Source of the DNA: Nymphaea colorata
Taxonomy: Eukaryota; Streptophyta; Magnoliopsida; Nymphaeales; Nymphaeaceae
NCBI RefSeq assembly: GCF_008831285.2
Contig: NC_045144.1
Location: 16,417,858 to 16,481,857 of the forward strand
Reading direction: 5' to 3'
DNA: 64,000 nucleotides
The notes below the pieces were generated by a model. That model had not been told where the DNA came from. It searched no databases and saw only the letters and a program-made list of their open reading frames with translations. Positions within the stretch are counted from its first letter, which is position 1, and each line of letters opens with the position of its first letter. Position numbers and translations under genes: made by a program. Of the stretch, positions 22,867 through 34,919 are shown one piece after another.

Positions 22867-24261
22867 ATGGTGAGAGGCAACAGTGGCTCCGCTCCCCACG
22901 TCTTCCTCCTCGCCTACCCTGCCCATGGCCACATCAACCCCATGCTCCAGCTCGCCTGCCGCCTCTCCTGCTCTTCATCTCTCTCAGTGATGTTCATCTC
23001 CGCTGAAGATGCCATAACTTCGATACTCGAATCAGGGGAGGCCCCAAAACTCCCCAACCTCCATTTTGAGTCCTTCCCTTCCTGCACACTCACCAAAGGT
23101 TCATCGATCGACGACCATCTTGCCGGCGTCCGCAGAGAATCATCTAGCTGCCTCTGCAGCCTCATGAAGAAGCACATCCCAACTTGCATCATCTATGATT
23201 TCAGCATGCCTTGGGTGCTAGAAATCACAAGACCGCTAGGGATATTCTCTGCGTCATTCTTCACCCAATCTTCCACTGTTTACGCCCTGTATTATCTTCA
23301 CTACCACGGTCAGGTCTCGGACAAGGCCCTGCTCGAGTTGGGGAGCTTGGACTTCCATGATTTCCCTTCTCCCCTGCAACCTACCAACAAGCACCCTGCT
23401 CTCACGCCTTTGCTCCTTGATCGGTTCACCAATTGCAGCGAGCCCACTTGGGTGTTGGTCAATTCCTTTGACGAGCTCGAATCCGAGGCGGTAAAGTTCA
23501 TGTTCCCCAGGAGGGCGCTCATGACTCTCGGGCCCCTTCTCCATCCGGCTTACTTCCACAGACATGGCGACCAAACAAGCATCTGCAATGGCGGGAGGGT
23601 GAAAGAATGCATTGAATGGCTGGACGGGAAGGAAAGGGGCTCTGTGGTGTATGTTTCATTTGGGAGCATATTGGGGCTGAGTGATGAGCAAATGGAGGAG
23701 TTGGCATGGGGGCTGAAAGACAGCAAGAGGCCCTTCTTATGGGTAGCGAAGACCCCAAAAGATAAGATAGAAGGGCATGGGGGAAACAGGGTGCCTGATG
23801 GGTTCAGAGAAGAAGCAGGCGAGCAGGGCCTGGTGGTGCCATGGTGCCCTCAACTGGAAGTGCTGAACCACCCTGCAATTGGGTGCTTTGTGAGCCATTG
23901 TGGGTGGAACTCTACCCTGGAGAGCCTCTGCATGGGGGTGCCAATGGTGGCCATTCCACAGTGGCTGGATCAGCCCACCAATGCGAAGCTTGTAGACGAT
24001 GTTTGGAGGGTTGGGGTGAGGCCGATGGCGGACCAGAGAGGGCTGGTGAGCAGGGAGGAGTTGCAGAGGTGCCTGAGCGCAGTGATGCACGGTGAGGGCA
24101 AGGAAGGCAGGTCGGAGGCCAGGGCTAGTGCATCTCAGTGGAGAGAAAGGGCCAGGGCAGCGATCGGTGAGAGTGGGTCTTCGTCGAGAAACTTTGAGGA
24201 GCTTGTGAGCAAGATTCATGGACGTCGATCTGTGGTTCAAGCAGAGGCACTGTTTGGATGA
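22867..24261 (+). CDS. UDP-glycosyltransferase, UGT74-like (group L)
   Basis: An intronless gene of 464 residues. The frame continues 25 codons upstream to 22792, but that part crosses the TATA box, so the ATG at 22867 is chosen. It gives the usual start before PHVFLLAYPAHGHINPMLQL. The GT-B fold enzyme would transfer sugar, usually glucose from UDP-glucose, to small molecules in the cytosol. The catalytic base is His22, with the partner Asp111 in IIYDFSMPW. The plant secondary-product glycosyltransferase box runs from Trp326 to Gln369 (44 residues, the standard length) with HCGWNS and the terminal Asp-Gln pair. The last Gln favours UDP-glucose. FTQSS, VSFGS and WCPQLEVL motifs match the UGT74 family, whose known members act on carboxylic acids such as salicylate and auxins, on glucosinolate precursors and on terpenoids. 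The acceptor here cannot be predicted. A diverged relative lies inverted at 55845-57257. Confidence 0.93.
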   Translation: MVRGNSGSAPHVFLLAYPAHGHINPMLQLACRLSCSSSLSVMFISAEDAITSILESGEAPKLPNLHFESFPSCTLTKGSSIDDHLAGVRRESSSCLCSLMKKHIPTCIIYDFSMPWVLEITRPLGIFSASFFTQSSTVYALYYLHYHGQVSDKALLELGSLDFHDFPSPLQPTNKHPALTPLLLDRFTNCSEPTWVLVNSFDELESEAVKFMFPRRALMTLGPLLHPAYFHRHGDQTSICNGGRVKECIEWLDGKERGSVVYVSFGSILGLSDEQMEELAWGLKDSKRPFLWVAKTPKDKIEGHGGNRVPDGFREEAGEQGLVVPWCPQLEVLNHPAIGCFVSHCGWNSTLESLCMGVPMVAIPQWLDQPTNAKLVDDVWRVGVRPMADQRGLVSREELQRCLSAVMHGEGKEGRSEARASASQWRERARAAIGESGSSSRNFEELVSKIHGRRSVVQAEALFG

Positions 24262-25589
24262 CGATGGCGACTGTATGAATGGATAAACTTTACTGCAACG
24301 ACAGCAATGGGAGATGGGAAATAATTGAAATTTTCTTTTCGGTTTGCTACACGACAAGCTAACCGAAGAATTTCACCCTTTTTTCTACTCCAAAAGTCAG
24401 ATGAGCAATGAATTCTGCAAAAGCTTTCTTTAACATAACATTTCCTTAGAAGACAACTTCAACTTCTCCCCTGTATGGATTGAGAATCTCAGCCTATGTT
24501 GTCCTATTTCAATGTTTTGAAGATCAATAATTAGAGGCAAATTTTATATAACTTATATTGATCAAGTGCGTGACACAATGAACGATACTGCCAGTTTGTG
24601 TAAGATGGTGACCTTTTGTCACGGCATATGACTAAAGATGAAGACAAACTTGTTAGGTTTCGATTCTTAATTTAAGATAAATATTGGCGTGTTACATGAC
24701 ATCATATATATAACTTTTCCTGTTCTTCAACTTAGGAAGTCTTCAATCATATCTTCAAGTTCTCCGTCTTCATGCTGCCTGAGAATCTCTATTGACCTTT
24801 ATTTAAAAAAAAAAATTATATGCACAAAAAGGCCTACTTGAGCATTCATTTTAATTATGCACCTACTTGTTTTACTGGGTGTATAAAGGCTGCGCCGAGT
24901 TGGCTGTCGACCTGTTAGAGTGTGGAACCTTGATGCCACTTGATAGGATTCCTTAATTTTGTAAGGCTGTTGTTGTAATTTGTTGTTTTAGATGTTCTCA
25001 TAGCAAAATGTACATACAAAACTATTATATCTATCTGTCTTAACAATTATAACAACTCTTGTATTAACCCGAGTTCCAGTTCTCTTTTGGGCTCGATAGT
25101 TGAAATTCAATTCGGGCTTGACTAGTCACCATCAATGGAATTCAATTCTATTAACTTTTTTTGCTTTTTGTTTAAAAAAGAGGCGTAGTATAGCTGGTTA
25201 TCTTGAAAGACAGGTAGGTAGACGCTACATTTTTAGTTTGATTCTTGTATGTGCTACTTTTTTGGTTGGCGGCATGTGCGACACTCAAATTAAAGAATGT
25301 GTCGTTATGACAACCAAAGTTTCAAAGTAACCCTGCATCCCAAAGATAAGAAAAAGACTTGTGTACCACCATTAGCTTTTGTACCAAAACTTACAAGAGC
25401 ACCACCAGATGAAAGTCCAGACAGAAAAATGTTAGGATTTAGATCAACATAACTTAACATTCTTTAATCTTTACATTTCTTTTTACGACACTTGCTCGCT
25501 ACCTTTTCCTTTTTCGTATATTTGCATTTTTAATGAAAATTGCAGGGTGGCTCCAACCTTTATTGAGTAAAATGTGTGCGTTGTGTGAG

Positions 25590-25623
25590 TATATATATAT
25601 ATCTATATATATATATATATATA

Positions 25624-25658
<35 letters not shown>
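25590..25658. repeat. (TA)n microsatellite with two CTATAT interruptions
   Basis: About 69 bases of TA units, broken near 25602 and 25625 by single C insertions, read directly. Confidence 0.95.
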
Positions 25659-25661
<3 letters not shown>

Positions 25662-25949
25662 AAATTACTTGAAATTGAAAATGTATAGTGGAGCAACACT
25701 TCCTAATGTGATTCGATGGGTCCATTTGGGCACTTGGTCAAGTCGCCTTGATGGGCTTAGTAGGCAAAATCATTGCAATATTGACTCCGCTTGAACCCAA
25801 ATGCCAAAACAGTTCTTGATCATGTGTGCGGGCCGAACACGTGTGTATTCATGTAGCCAGTTGCTCAAACGAACCTACACAACTTAATTTACTTAGGCCC
25901 TTGGAAATTTTACTTTATTACATACTGGTGCCCTTCAAGCATCACGTAA

Positions 25950-26443
25950 ATGAGTTCGAGCCGAGTCATTTGCTTAACAAGTCGAGTTCGAGTTCATGAG
26001 TTGACTCGTTCAAATAATCGAATTGAGTTCAAGCTTAACACATAACTACCGAGTTGAGCTCGAGCATCAATCGAGTTAGTCGAGCCTTAATCAAGTCGAC
26101 ATATTCAAATGAGTTTATGAGCCTTAACACGTAACAATAAATATCAATTCTATTCAAACGAGTTTGTCGAACCTTAATCGAGTCGAGCTTGAACTTAACA
26201 CGTAACGATGAATATCAATTCTATTCAAACAAATTTGTTGAGTCTAGCTCGAGCTCAACACGTAACGATGAATATCAATTTTATTTGAACGAGTTTGTCG
26301 AGCCTTAATTGAGTGGAGCTCGATCTCAACAAGTAACTGCTGAACCGAGCTTAAGTTGTTTCTGTCGAGCTTGAGGTTTTATTAGTCGAGCCGAGTTCGA
26401 GCTGACTGAACTGAGGCTCGACTCAGCTCATGTTCACCCCTAC
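25950..26443. repeat. CGAGTTCGAG/GAGCTCGAGC-rich low-complexity repeat
   Basis: Repeated words of TCGAGCTCGAG type, with an internal tandem unit of about 65 bp carrying AACACGTAACGATGAATATCAA (quoted in part: CGTAACGATGAATATCAA), recur at about 26120, 26195 and 26260. The right end is CATGTTCACCCCTA, so a plant MITE with a TAGGGGTGAAC end is likely. It resembles 60888-61340. Confidence 0.6.
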
Positions 26444-26629
26444 CATCAAGCAAGGGCGGTTGGGGTGTTAAGGCATTTCACTTGCAACAAAAAAACATAA
26501 AACCATAGGATGCGTAACAACATTCTACCATCACAGTTGGAATACCCTAATTGACAACCTGTTCTGCCCTTTGTGCCCTTTGTGCCCTTGAGAAGTGGTA
26601 TAGATTTTTTTTTTTTTCCTGAGAGGAGG

Positions 26630-26860
26630 GGCACCAAAGAAAAATTGCACAGGGTCTATATGTTTTGCAAAATTTTTATAGAGGCCAGCATAAAATTTTT
26701 GGCTTCCAAAATTTAAGTGGAGGCCACTTGGCCCCTACTGGTCCCCCGGATCTACCTTTATCTCAAGCATGGTATTTAAAATTTTTAAATGATTTAAAAA
26801 TAGACCGCCGCCTATTAGCAGGGTTCAGCTAAAAAATTCTAGTTCTGCCACTAGCATTGC
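26630..26860. repeat. Eroded hAT-like repeat
   Basis: It holds AAAATTTTTATAGAGGCC and GGAGGCCACTTGGCCCCTAC words like those near the ends of the hAT-like repeats at 29330-29462 and 48260-48441. No clear ends. Confidence 0.4.
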
Positions 26861-26976
26861 AGTCTCAATTGCTCCAAACTTGATAATGTAAGCAATTTTA
26901 ACACACGTATATGTGTGAATATATATGACCTGCACAAGATGAGATATGACATAAATAGCTTATAATCGTTCTTGTT

Positions 26977-27392
26977 AGGGATGTTAACGGGTCCGATTTG
27001 AATCAGATACTTTAATGTATCTGCTTTAACATATTCATATACTCGGATCCAAATTCAGATTCGAATAAAAATGAAAAAGAGTCATATCCGAATTTGAAAT
27101 CTAAATATGATTTTTACATTCATATCTGAATCAAAATATAAACTTTAAATCAAATCCAATCTATTTTCAAAACGTAAAAGCATTGATGTAGGACATTTAT
27201 TTAAAACCAAAGCTGATCCAAATCCGAACGACAAGATATTTATGAGTATCCAAATCCTAATCCAACCAGATGTCATTTCTTACAACCAAATCCGATCTGA
27301 TTTCTTAATGGGACATTAATTTTTGTTCATATCCGATTTCTCGAAAAATTAAATCCCATATGGGATTCAAATCTTTTGAAATCTCTGGTATC
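26977..27392. repeat. GATTCGGAT-rich dispersed repeat, copy 4
   Basis: It starts TAGGGATGTTAACGGGTCC, matching the TAGAGATGTTGACGG start of the 49205 copy, and continues with the ATCCGAAT-type body. The right end is degenerate, near GAAATCTCTGG. Confidence 0.65.
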
Positions 27393-28178
27393 ATGTGACC
27401 TTAGTAGCTACTAATTAAACTAATATATAATTGAAAAATCTTATACGTAAACATGGCTCATATAAGACAAACAAATCCAATGAAATATATATGAAAATCA
27501 TGCGAACCATTATCCGATCAGTTCAAAGATATGGACGTGCATGGCCCACTTGTATGTGGCTTATCAGCAACTCCACTAGCCACAATTTCCATGATGACAA
27601 AACCTTGGAGAGTTAGCGCGCGTTTCATTTTATGAGTGGCCATCAAACACGACACGCACTAAACTTCAAGTTCTTATATATATATATATGTGTGTGTGTG
27701 TATAAAAGTCCAAGTATTTCTTGTTAAGCGAGGTCCTCATCTCTTATATTAGTAATTCAAGATTGCGGCTATTCTAACTCACATTTTGTGAATGTCTGGA
27801 TGATATGAAAATTAGACTCGGTTCGATTGCAATGTTGCATTTCTGTGAGTTTGATTTCAAAGAAAATGAGATTTTCAACATGCTGTAAGATTTTGTGAAT
27901 GGTAGCATTTGTATTTCTTTCTGAAAAGTTAGTACTAGTAAAGTTGCTGTAGGATAGGATCATGAATTATTATATACAAGTCCATCATATAAAACAATCA
28001 TATCGAGAAGTTTTATATGTTCTCGGTGCATGCTGCCCCCCCGGAAGAGATTTTTTGTTTGGTTGTTCTTTATTAAAGACAAAAAGTTAAGCATAGTGCT
28101 GGAGTTGAGATGGTGGACCACCCAAAGTGGCCATTGTATAAGAAAGGTAATATACCACTAGTGGGGTGGGGACATGTA

Positions 28179-28641
28179 TCATGGCAATATATCCGATTTG
28201 AATCAGATATCCGACCGATTTAATCAGAAAAAATCGAGAAAAAATTTAATATCCGATTAAGAAATCAGATCAGATTCAGATTTAATAAATGGCATGCGAT
28301 CGGATTTGGATTTGGATTCGGATATACATAAATATCTGATCAGATTCAGATAAGGATTCAGATCTGATTCATTTTTAAACAAATAAACTGTATCTAATAC
28401 TATTAAATTTTGAAAATTGACAAAATTTCATTCAAAATTCGGGTTCAGGTTCGGATATAAATATAAAAATCGGATTCAGATCGGATTCATAATGTAAAAT
28501 CGGATTTCAGATTCGGATTCAGATATGACTTTTCTTTATTCGAATTTGAATCCAAACTCGAATCCGAATATGTGAATATCCGAAAAAAGCAGATATGATT
28601 AAGGACATATCTGATCCGAATAAGATCCGTTGACATCCCTA
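28179..28641. repeat. GATTCGGAT-rich dispersed repeat, copy 5
   Basis: A long, well-preserved body runs from ATATCCGATTTGAATC through TGAAAATTGACAAAATT to GATCCGTTGACATCCCTA. In the body it aligns with the copies at 44826-45252 and 47748-48118. Confidence 0.72.
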
Positions 28642-28659
28642 GAGACAGGCGGGGTCTCG

Positions 28660-28790
28660 GCAAAACGTATTCCCCACAAAACCACTCTCAAACCTTAATT
28701 CAATGGTTGGACCTGGGTCCAATTATATGGGGCAGCCCCACAAGACTCTAGGTCACTGCTGAGTGCCCACTATCCACCACTGTTCGAAAC
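28660..28790 (-). repeat. Inverted single relative of the 45-kb tandem unit
   Basis: On the minus strand it reads CTTGTGGGGCTGCCCCATA followed by AATTAAGGTTTGAGAGTGG, matching the order of words in the units at 45262-46000. Confidence 0.5.
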
Positions 28791-29329
28791 AAAAAGTGAA
28801 TAAGTTTTATATATTTAGTGCTTCATGATTTTTTTTTTTTTGGCTCTGGCCCTGACTATTGCATTCTAAACCTTTTCTCTCTTTTCTTGTATTTCTCTCT
28901 CTTTGTGTGTGTGTGGAAATGCATGTTTCATGCATGGCATAGTTATCTTATGTATCTGAGCCATGAACAAATATGCAAATTACGATATATTATAGTAATG
29001 AATAGAAGATGTCGAGAAAGCATCACAAGAGCAAATAATAGACGTATACCAACCAGTCTGATTTTTCAATTTCACGTGAAGGTCAACAAGGTCCTTCATA
29101 TTGTAGTGATGCAAGCTAAGGATAATGGTTGTGTTTGCTGAGGCAAACCACTTGTTCAAATCATAAAGTAAAGAGAGATATCTTATGATAGGAACACTCA
29201 ATGATGGATTCACAGGTGGCGCTTGTGTGTGTTCAATTGAACACCAACCTGAAAGATTCCTTCTCTCTGCCCCTCCATCATCATCATCTTGAAGATCGAA
29301 TTAAAATTTCTAAATAATTTCTAAATTTT

Positions 29330-29462
29330 GACAAGGGTCGAAATATCATTTTTTAAAATTTTTATATAAAACCAGTGAAATTTTATAAAATTTAAGTTTT
29401 TTTTTTTTAAAAAAAAAAGGTGGGGCCAAGGCCCACACGGGCCCCCACTTGGCTCCGCCCAG
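29330..29462. repeat. Eroded hAT-like repeat
   Basis: It has an AAATTTTTATATAAAA core and the right edge GGTGGGGCCAAGGCCC...CACTTGGCTCCGCCC, which resembles the hAT end at 9438 minus its last bases. The left end and duplication are lost. Confidence 0.45.
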
Positions 29463-32271
29463 CTAAACATTTTTATTACTATGAGAATCAAGGCAAGTGG
29501 ATAGGGGCCGGTAGACTTAGATAATATGGGAGGCAATGTCTATGAAAGGCATTTCATCAGATGTAAGGGATTTCACTGAACATGCTAAGAGTAACATAAA
29601 ATGAACAACAAACATATATATATCAGTAGCAGAGTTAAGGGGGGCGCTAAGTAAAAGACTTTCAGATCTTCAAAGGCACCACTGGCATAAATGAGCAAGT
29701 TTTGTAAAGGAAAACTATAAAAATAAAAACTTTTTTGCAAGGTTTGGTGTGGGCAACTGCCCACACATGCCTATATGTGGCTCTACTAGTGTATGTATAC
29801 ACACTCCAATTTAACTTTGCACGGACTAGCCTTATCCATATAGTCATATCAAGTCAGATGCAATAGATACATATAGATTTTATCTTACCATATAAGAAGC
29901 CAGTGGTTGAGGTTTCTTTGTCCGAATGGACATACTAATAAATGTCACTATCAAGCAAGCCTAGACCACAATTCTAAACATTTCTTTCTCTTTTCTCCTT
30001 TTGTCCTTATCCAAAAGAGTGCCGTCTATTTCAATAGGGTGAGTTGGTGATGGCTGGGATCAAGAAGATACACACAACAACTTCTTGCTTTATTTGCGAC
30101 AAAAATTGGTAAACATCAATTAAAATTCCCTACCCGAACCCGAACCTTGAAATTGTGAAATTTCAAGGGCTAGCTTGAATTTTTTGAAAATTTACGATGC
30201 ATAATTTGATTTTCCACAAACTCGTGGAATTTGTGTTTATGATTAAATTTCATTAATGGACATGAAATCTGCTAACCGTGTTCTCTCTCTTTTCCTTTCC
30301 CCAAAATGGTTCTTCTTCTTATTGATTTGGTACTTTAGTTTTCTCAATCGTTTGAGTAACTTAGGTTGTGCTCTTATGCTTTCAGGCAGTTGGATTTCGA
30401 GAATCGGACGTAGTTCAGCGAGTTTGTAACTTTTTGGCATCTATAATTTGTTTTATTGACTCAGTTTTGGAAGAGAAAGTGGATTAAAAATGTCATTCTC
30501 TTCGTTTCGCTTGACAATGGATCTCTAGCCACTGGTTTTGGATTAACGAACTTCTGCTGTTGTCTTTGCACCCACTCTGATCGATTCCCGTAATCGTAAA
30601 CTTAATATGACTATTTTGAGTGACGGGGTTTATACTGCCAATGGGCAATGGCTTTTATAATCCTTTGTAAGCTATTGCTAATAACTCGTTCGGATGCACT
30701 ATGTAATGGGCATCAACGGGTTTCCTCGAAAAATTATTCAGGTCCAACAAGCAAGAGAAGTTTTTTCTGGAGATTTTCTTCCAATCCAATAAAAATGCCT
30801 TGGATTTGGAAGAGGTGAAACCATTTTGTAGAATTTTCGTGAATTTCTTTTTCTTGAACTTCCATTTGTAGGCACAAGTGTTTAACTATCACTCATTTCT
30901 GAAAGTAACAGGATTGGAGGAGATGACGATGATGGTGAAATAAACTTCGAGGGCCTTGTTTTCATTCCCTCCTGCACGTGCCGTGCAGCAGCAGTAGAAC
31001 CCTTCTTCCCAAACGCTCCCTCCTTCCCCTCTTTCCATCTACTGTTTTCCAAGGAAAATCTATCTTATAAAATGAAAAAAATGTTCTGAAAATGGAAATG
31101 GCATTGGTTCTTGAATTTTGACCTACACATGAAGTAACATTTCATATTTACAGTTATGTGGCACCTTCCTTCAGCAACGACTTATTCAAAGCAGATGGAA
31201 CAGAATCTGGTAGTACCCAGTTACATTTTTGAAACAAGAACAAAGTTACATCACGCCTCTTAATCACATTTTCTTCTACATCTTCATCAAAGATGCACCT
31301 CATTCATAACTTTTCTATGAAAAAGGGATATCACTGATCTGATCTGCCAGAAAATGGAGAAAAGAAAGAATTGAGCATCGGCTATGGGCAAGGAAAAAAG
31401 CATTAAGGGCAGATTAAGACAGAGGTTAGTATGTTCGATCAGTAGTGCGATGACAGTATCACAGGTGGAAAAGAACGGTTAAAGGAGAGGTGCAAAGTGT
31501 GTGGACACGAAGACCTGACCTTTGATCGAATCACAATCTTGACATTCTGCAGCTCTGCTTTCCTTGTTAAGGCATAAGCAGACAGGGGCAGCTGTGGTGC
31601 ATTCTTTAGCTAGACGAAGTAAAACATTTTAAAATCCTCTTATGTTTCCTGTTAAAATTATAAGCATATCAAAGTCTTGTAGATGCATGGGTCAACAATT
31701 ATACACAGGGGCGGAGCCAGGATTTTTTCTCAGGACGGGCCGAACGGTCCAACGAACTATAATACATTATATATATATATATATACTCACACACTTTAGA
31801 TATTTGCAAACCACAGTGTAGTAGAAGTGAACATATATCGTATAAAATTGCCACGTCATGAACATGAAGTACGACCTGTCCTACGGCATATTTTAATAAT
31901 TGTTTGTGTCATTAGCACAAAACACGATTTGTCCTAAACAGATAAGGTGCTCTATTTCTATTAGAGTGACGTAGGTGTGAACATAAAGTGGACATACAAA
32001 TATCACAACAAAAATATAGCAAACAAAGACATCTATAAACTAGAAAACCAAAATAAATATTACTTACCTAAAACAAGCATTTTTGCATTCTTTCTATACA
32101 ATACAATCAGTTTTTGCCTTTATTTTTATTGAAAATAGTTCCATATTATTCACCTGCACAACAAAATGTAAATAAAAGATATATCATTTATTATTGCAAC
32201 TAAATAATAACTCAAATAAACATTAACATAAAGAAGATGCAACAAAATACTTTACCTATTGTAATTGTGCT

Positions 32272-32436
32272 CTACGACTTTTCATCTAACATTTTCTTCA
32301 TCCAACAAAATACCTTTTGGACTAGAACAACCAACATTTTGGTCTTCTCTCCCTCTTCGTTTTCTCCCTCTTGGTTTTCTCTCAATTGATCAATAACTTG
32401 TTTCTTTTTGAAATAATCTTGAATATTTTTCTTCAT
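32272..32436 (-). pseudogene. Possible hAT transposase N-terminal remnant
   Basis: A 54-codon frame starts MKKNIQDYFKKKQ and continues with an acidic low-complexity stretch. N-termini of the form (I/R)xxFFKRK are typical of TTF-type zinc-finger hAT transposases, and its position inside a hAT element fits. The match is short, and no zinc finger, dimerisation domain or RNase-H-like core follows. Confidence 0.35.
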
Positions 32437-34399
32437 TTTCTCAATAAGCTAGCACAAAAAATCTGAAATTTAAAATAGACAATAAGAGTTATACACATCG
32501 AAGAAAGTACTAAAATTTTAACTTATGGAAAACATAAATTTAGAACCAACAACTTTATAAACAATAGATAAAAAAGACAATTTACCTGTTGAACCTCTTG
32601 CACTATGTAGAACAATGAAGAGTTGTTTTCTCTCCTCACTAACTTGCTTTTCGAATTACCACGAGTGGAGTGAAGTCTGAAAAATGAAACAAAGAATGAT
32701 TTTAGGCCTTTATGAAGCTATTTTTATAAATTCCTACAAATGCATTTATGAAGCTACTTTTGTTCAAATGCAAGGCAAAGTAACTCAGTTGTGACAATCA
32801 AAGTTGAAGAAATAGTAAAATGATAGCACTTATAAGCAAGAACTGTAACTGATCACCAGTAAAGAATCCCATTGGCAAACAGGAAACATATGAAGTATCT
32901 CAGTAAGATCTAAGCTGCACTTCACAGTTCACACACTCGTCATAACTCTTTGAGTCAAATCTAGAAAAACATGAAGCCATCTATTGCTTTCTACAAGCCT
33001 CAAAAATCAAAACCTCTATTCAACCAAGTATACAGACTACAGTCATATGATTTCAAATAACCAAACATGGAAAACAAGAAACAAAAAGCTACATAAGGTG
33101 TGAGATTTCTAGAAGATTAAATGGTTCCCACTAAATATCAACCAATAATTATTTGGGAAAAGCATTCAATTGCTAAGGGAGAAAACATTGTTTTGCAAAT
33201 CAGATTGCTAGCCCTTAATTCCATGTCAGAGAAAACCTGTTAAGTTATGTCTGAAATGGCTACCAATGTGTCCTTTTTTATGGAGAAAAATAAAAATTTC
33301 AAGGCTTCTTTCAGCTATTCAAATGTATATGTGCCCATATTCTTATCATGTTCAAGTGGTTGGAGTTTGCAACTGAATTGATTCAGCTCCATAGAAGCTT
33401 GTTCTTATCATAATTTGGTCTGTATCTATCTAACCCAGCCTTAAAAATAAAAATTTTTCTCATTTCATAATGATGAAATTGCTGCAAGTCCCCTTTATAA
33501 GGAAGTTCCAATGTTAATTTTATCTACTTATGTGATTGTATGGGGTATTGCCGCTGAAATTAAAAAGAATGCCATGGGTACTAAAAACATGACTGCAAAG
33601 TAAAAAACATGCGAGAAGCCGAGAACGGCAGCCATCAATGAAGCATTGAAGCCCATAAACAGTTAGTGGATGTAGGGAAAAATCTGCCAAGCCACGTTAA
33701 GATTATGTTCACAAAACATCAAAATCCTAGAAATTAAGACTAGGAAAAATAAATCACGGCCAGAAAAGTCATGGAAAACAATGAAACTGTGAAAGATCAA
33801 GGTTAAAAAATAAATAATGTGCATAATAGAAATTAGAAACCCACCATAGAAAAAAGAAAAATGACAGAAAAGGTTAACAGAAAATGGCCCCACGGCCCCC
33901 ACCATATTTCACTAAGCAACAAAAATCAACACCAACAGGTCCAACAGACCAACACCATTATAGTAAAGAATGGAAGAAAGTCAGGAAATGGCCCCACCTC
34001 TTCCTGAAGCCAGCAGCGACCAGCGTGCTCGTGCTCAGTGCCTGTTGTCTCTTCCTTTTCATCTCTCCTGCAGGCTGCAGAGTCGCAGACCTTCTCCAGT
34101 GCTCGTTAGTCGGTTTAGGTAGTCGCCTAGTCGGTGCTCCCTTTTTTTCTTCTAGGCCACTGCTATCAGACCCTCTTCCTCTCTCTTTGTCCTGGTTTTC
34201 TCTCCTTCGTGCGTTTTCCCTTTTTTGAAAACCTAGGCCAAGCAAAAGTGGGGCGGGCCATGGCCATGGAGTTGGAGTTCGATTCGGGTAGGGCCAATTT
34301 AAACCCGGATCTAAATACTACATAGAAGCTCTAAAATTTTCAAATTTTTATAATTAAATTTTTTTTTCCTCCGCCTGGGGTAGGGCCATGGCCCAGGCG

Positions 34400-34417
34400 C
34401 CCCCCCCCCCCCCCCCC
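34400..34417. repeat. Poly-C run (18 C)
   Basis: An uninterrupted homopolymer just inside the right end of the hAT element. Such runs are prone to length errors. Confidence 0.95.
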
Positions 34418-34607
34418 TCCGCCACTGATTATACATAACTTATAAGAAACACTTGGAACCGAACAAAATGTTACCTATAAGTACATTTCGAACACAATTG
34501 CAAGCCTTTCAACTTCTGTTCAGAATACAGTAAAATTAGACAAAAAAGACACTTGATAAAGTCAGAAGAAAAGTGGAAGAAAGCTTGCCTTTACCATATC
34601 ATGTTAT

Positions 34608-34904
34608 TGAAAGCAAAAGAGAGAGTACTCAATTTTAACATGGTTCGGTACTCTGTACCTACATCCACGGTAGCTCTCAAAAGTATGAGAGACACACTAT
34701 ATGCATTGTTTAAATACAAGATGTATGACAAGGAGATTTACAATTAATGTTTATCTCCTTGATTTCAGCCTTGAGGTTACAGTATCTATCTCCTTGATTT
34801 CAGCAACAGCGGTTTCATCTAAGCCAACATGCTCGGCGGTGATTTCGGCAACTTCATTATCGTCAATACTTTCCATAGATTTGATTATTGCCATATTGTT
34901 AACA
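34608..34904 (-). repeat. 3' LTR of the copia element
   Basis: 297 bp. It aligns with 40166-40496 along its length but lacks an internal unit of about 33 bp that is doubled in the other LTR. A purine-rich tract (minus strand GAGGGGCAA, 34905-34915) lies directly inside it, in the place of the polypurine tract. Confidence 0.93.
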
Positions 34905-34919
34905 TTGCCCCTCAAACTG

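Larger units (their letters stand above)
24262..31697. other. Gene-free, repeat-dominated interval
   Basis: Nothing coding is recognised. Contents are a TA microsatellite (25590-25658), a CGAGTTCGAG-rich repeat (25950-26443), GATTCGGAT-rich repeats (26977-27392, 28179-28641), eroded hAT-like pieces (26630-26860, 29330-29462 and about 29625-29790), and an inverted relative of the 45-kb tandem array (28660-28790). 29800-31697 is mostly unique AT-rich DNA in which short frames (for example 30243-30440) show no domain. Confidence 0.55.
31706..34427. mobile_element. Non-autonomous hAT element (2.7 kb) with 8-bp target-site duplication
   Basis: It starts CAGGGGCGGAGCCAGG and ends CCTCCGCCACTG, giving near-matching CAG(G/T)GGCGGAG inverted ends. 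It is flanked by the perfect 8-bp duplication ATTATACA (31698-31705 and 34428-34435). There is no full transposase. A minus-strand remnant at 32272-32436 resembles the N-terminus of zinc-finger (TTF-type) hAT transposases. A run of 18 C (34400-34417) sits just inside the right end. Most of the interior (32700-33900) is anonymous AT-rich DNA. Confidence 0.82.

Noticed and set aside
23737-24357. 206-codon minus-strand frame opposite the first UGT gene
   Set aside because: Antisense shadow of the UGT coding region, with no domain.
30243-30440. Lys/Arg-rich minus-strand frame
   Set aside because: No domain, opposite a pyrimidine-rich strand. Alternative plus-strand exon readings were equally unsupported.
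33884-34228. 114-codon plus-strand frame near the right end of the hAT element
   Set aside because: It lies inside the transposon, has no transposase or other domain, and an antisense frame of similar length overlaps it.
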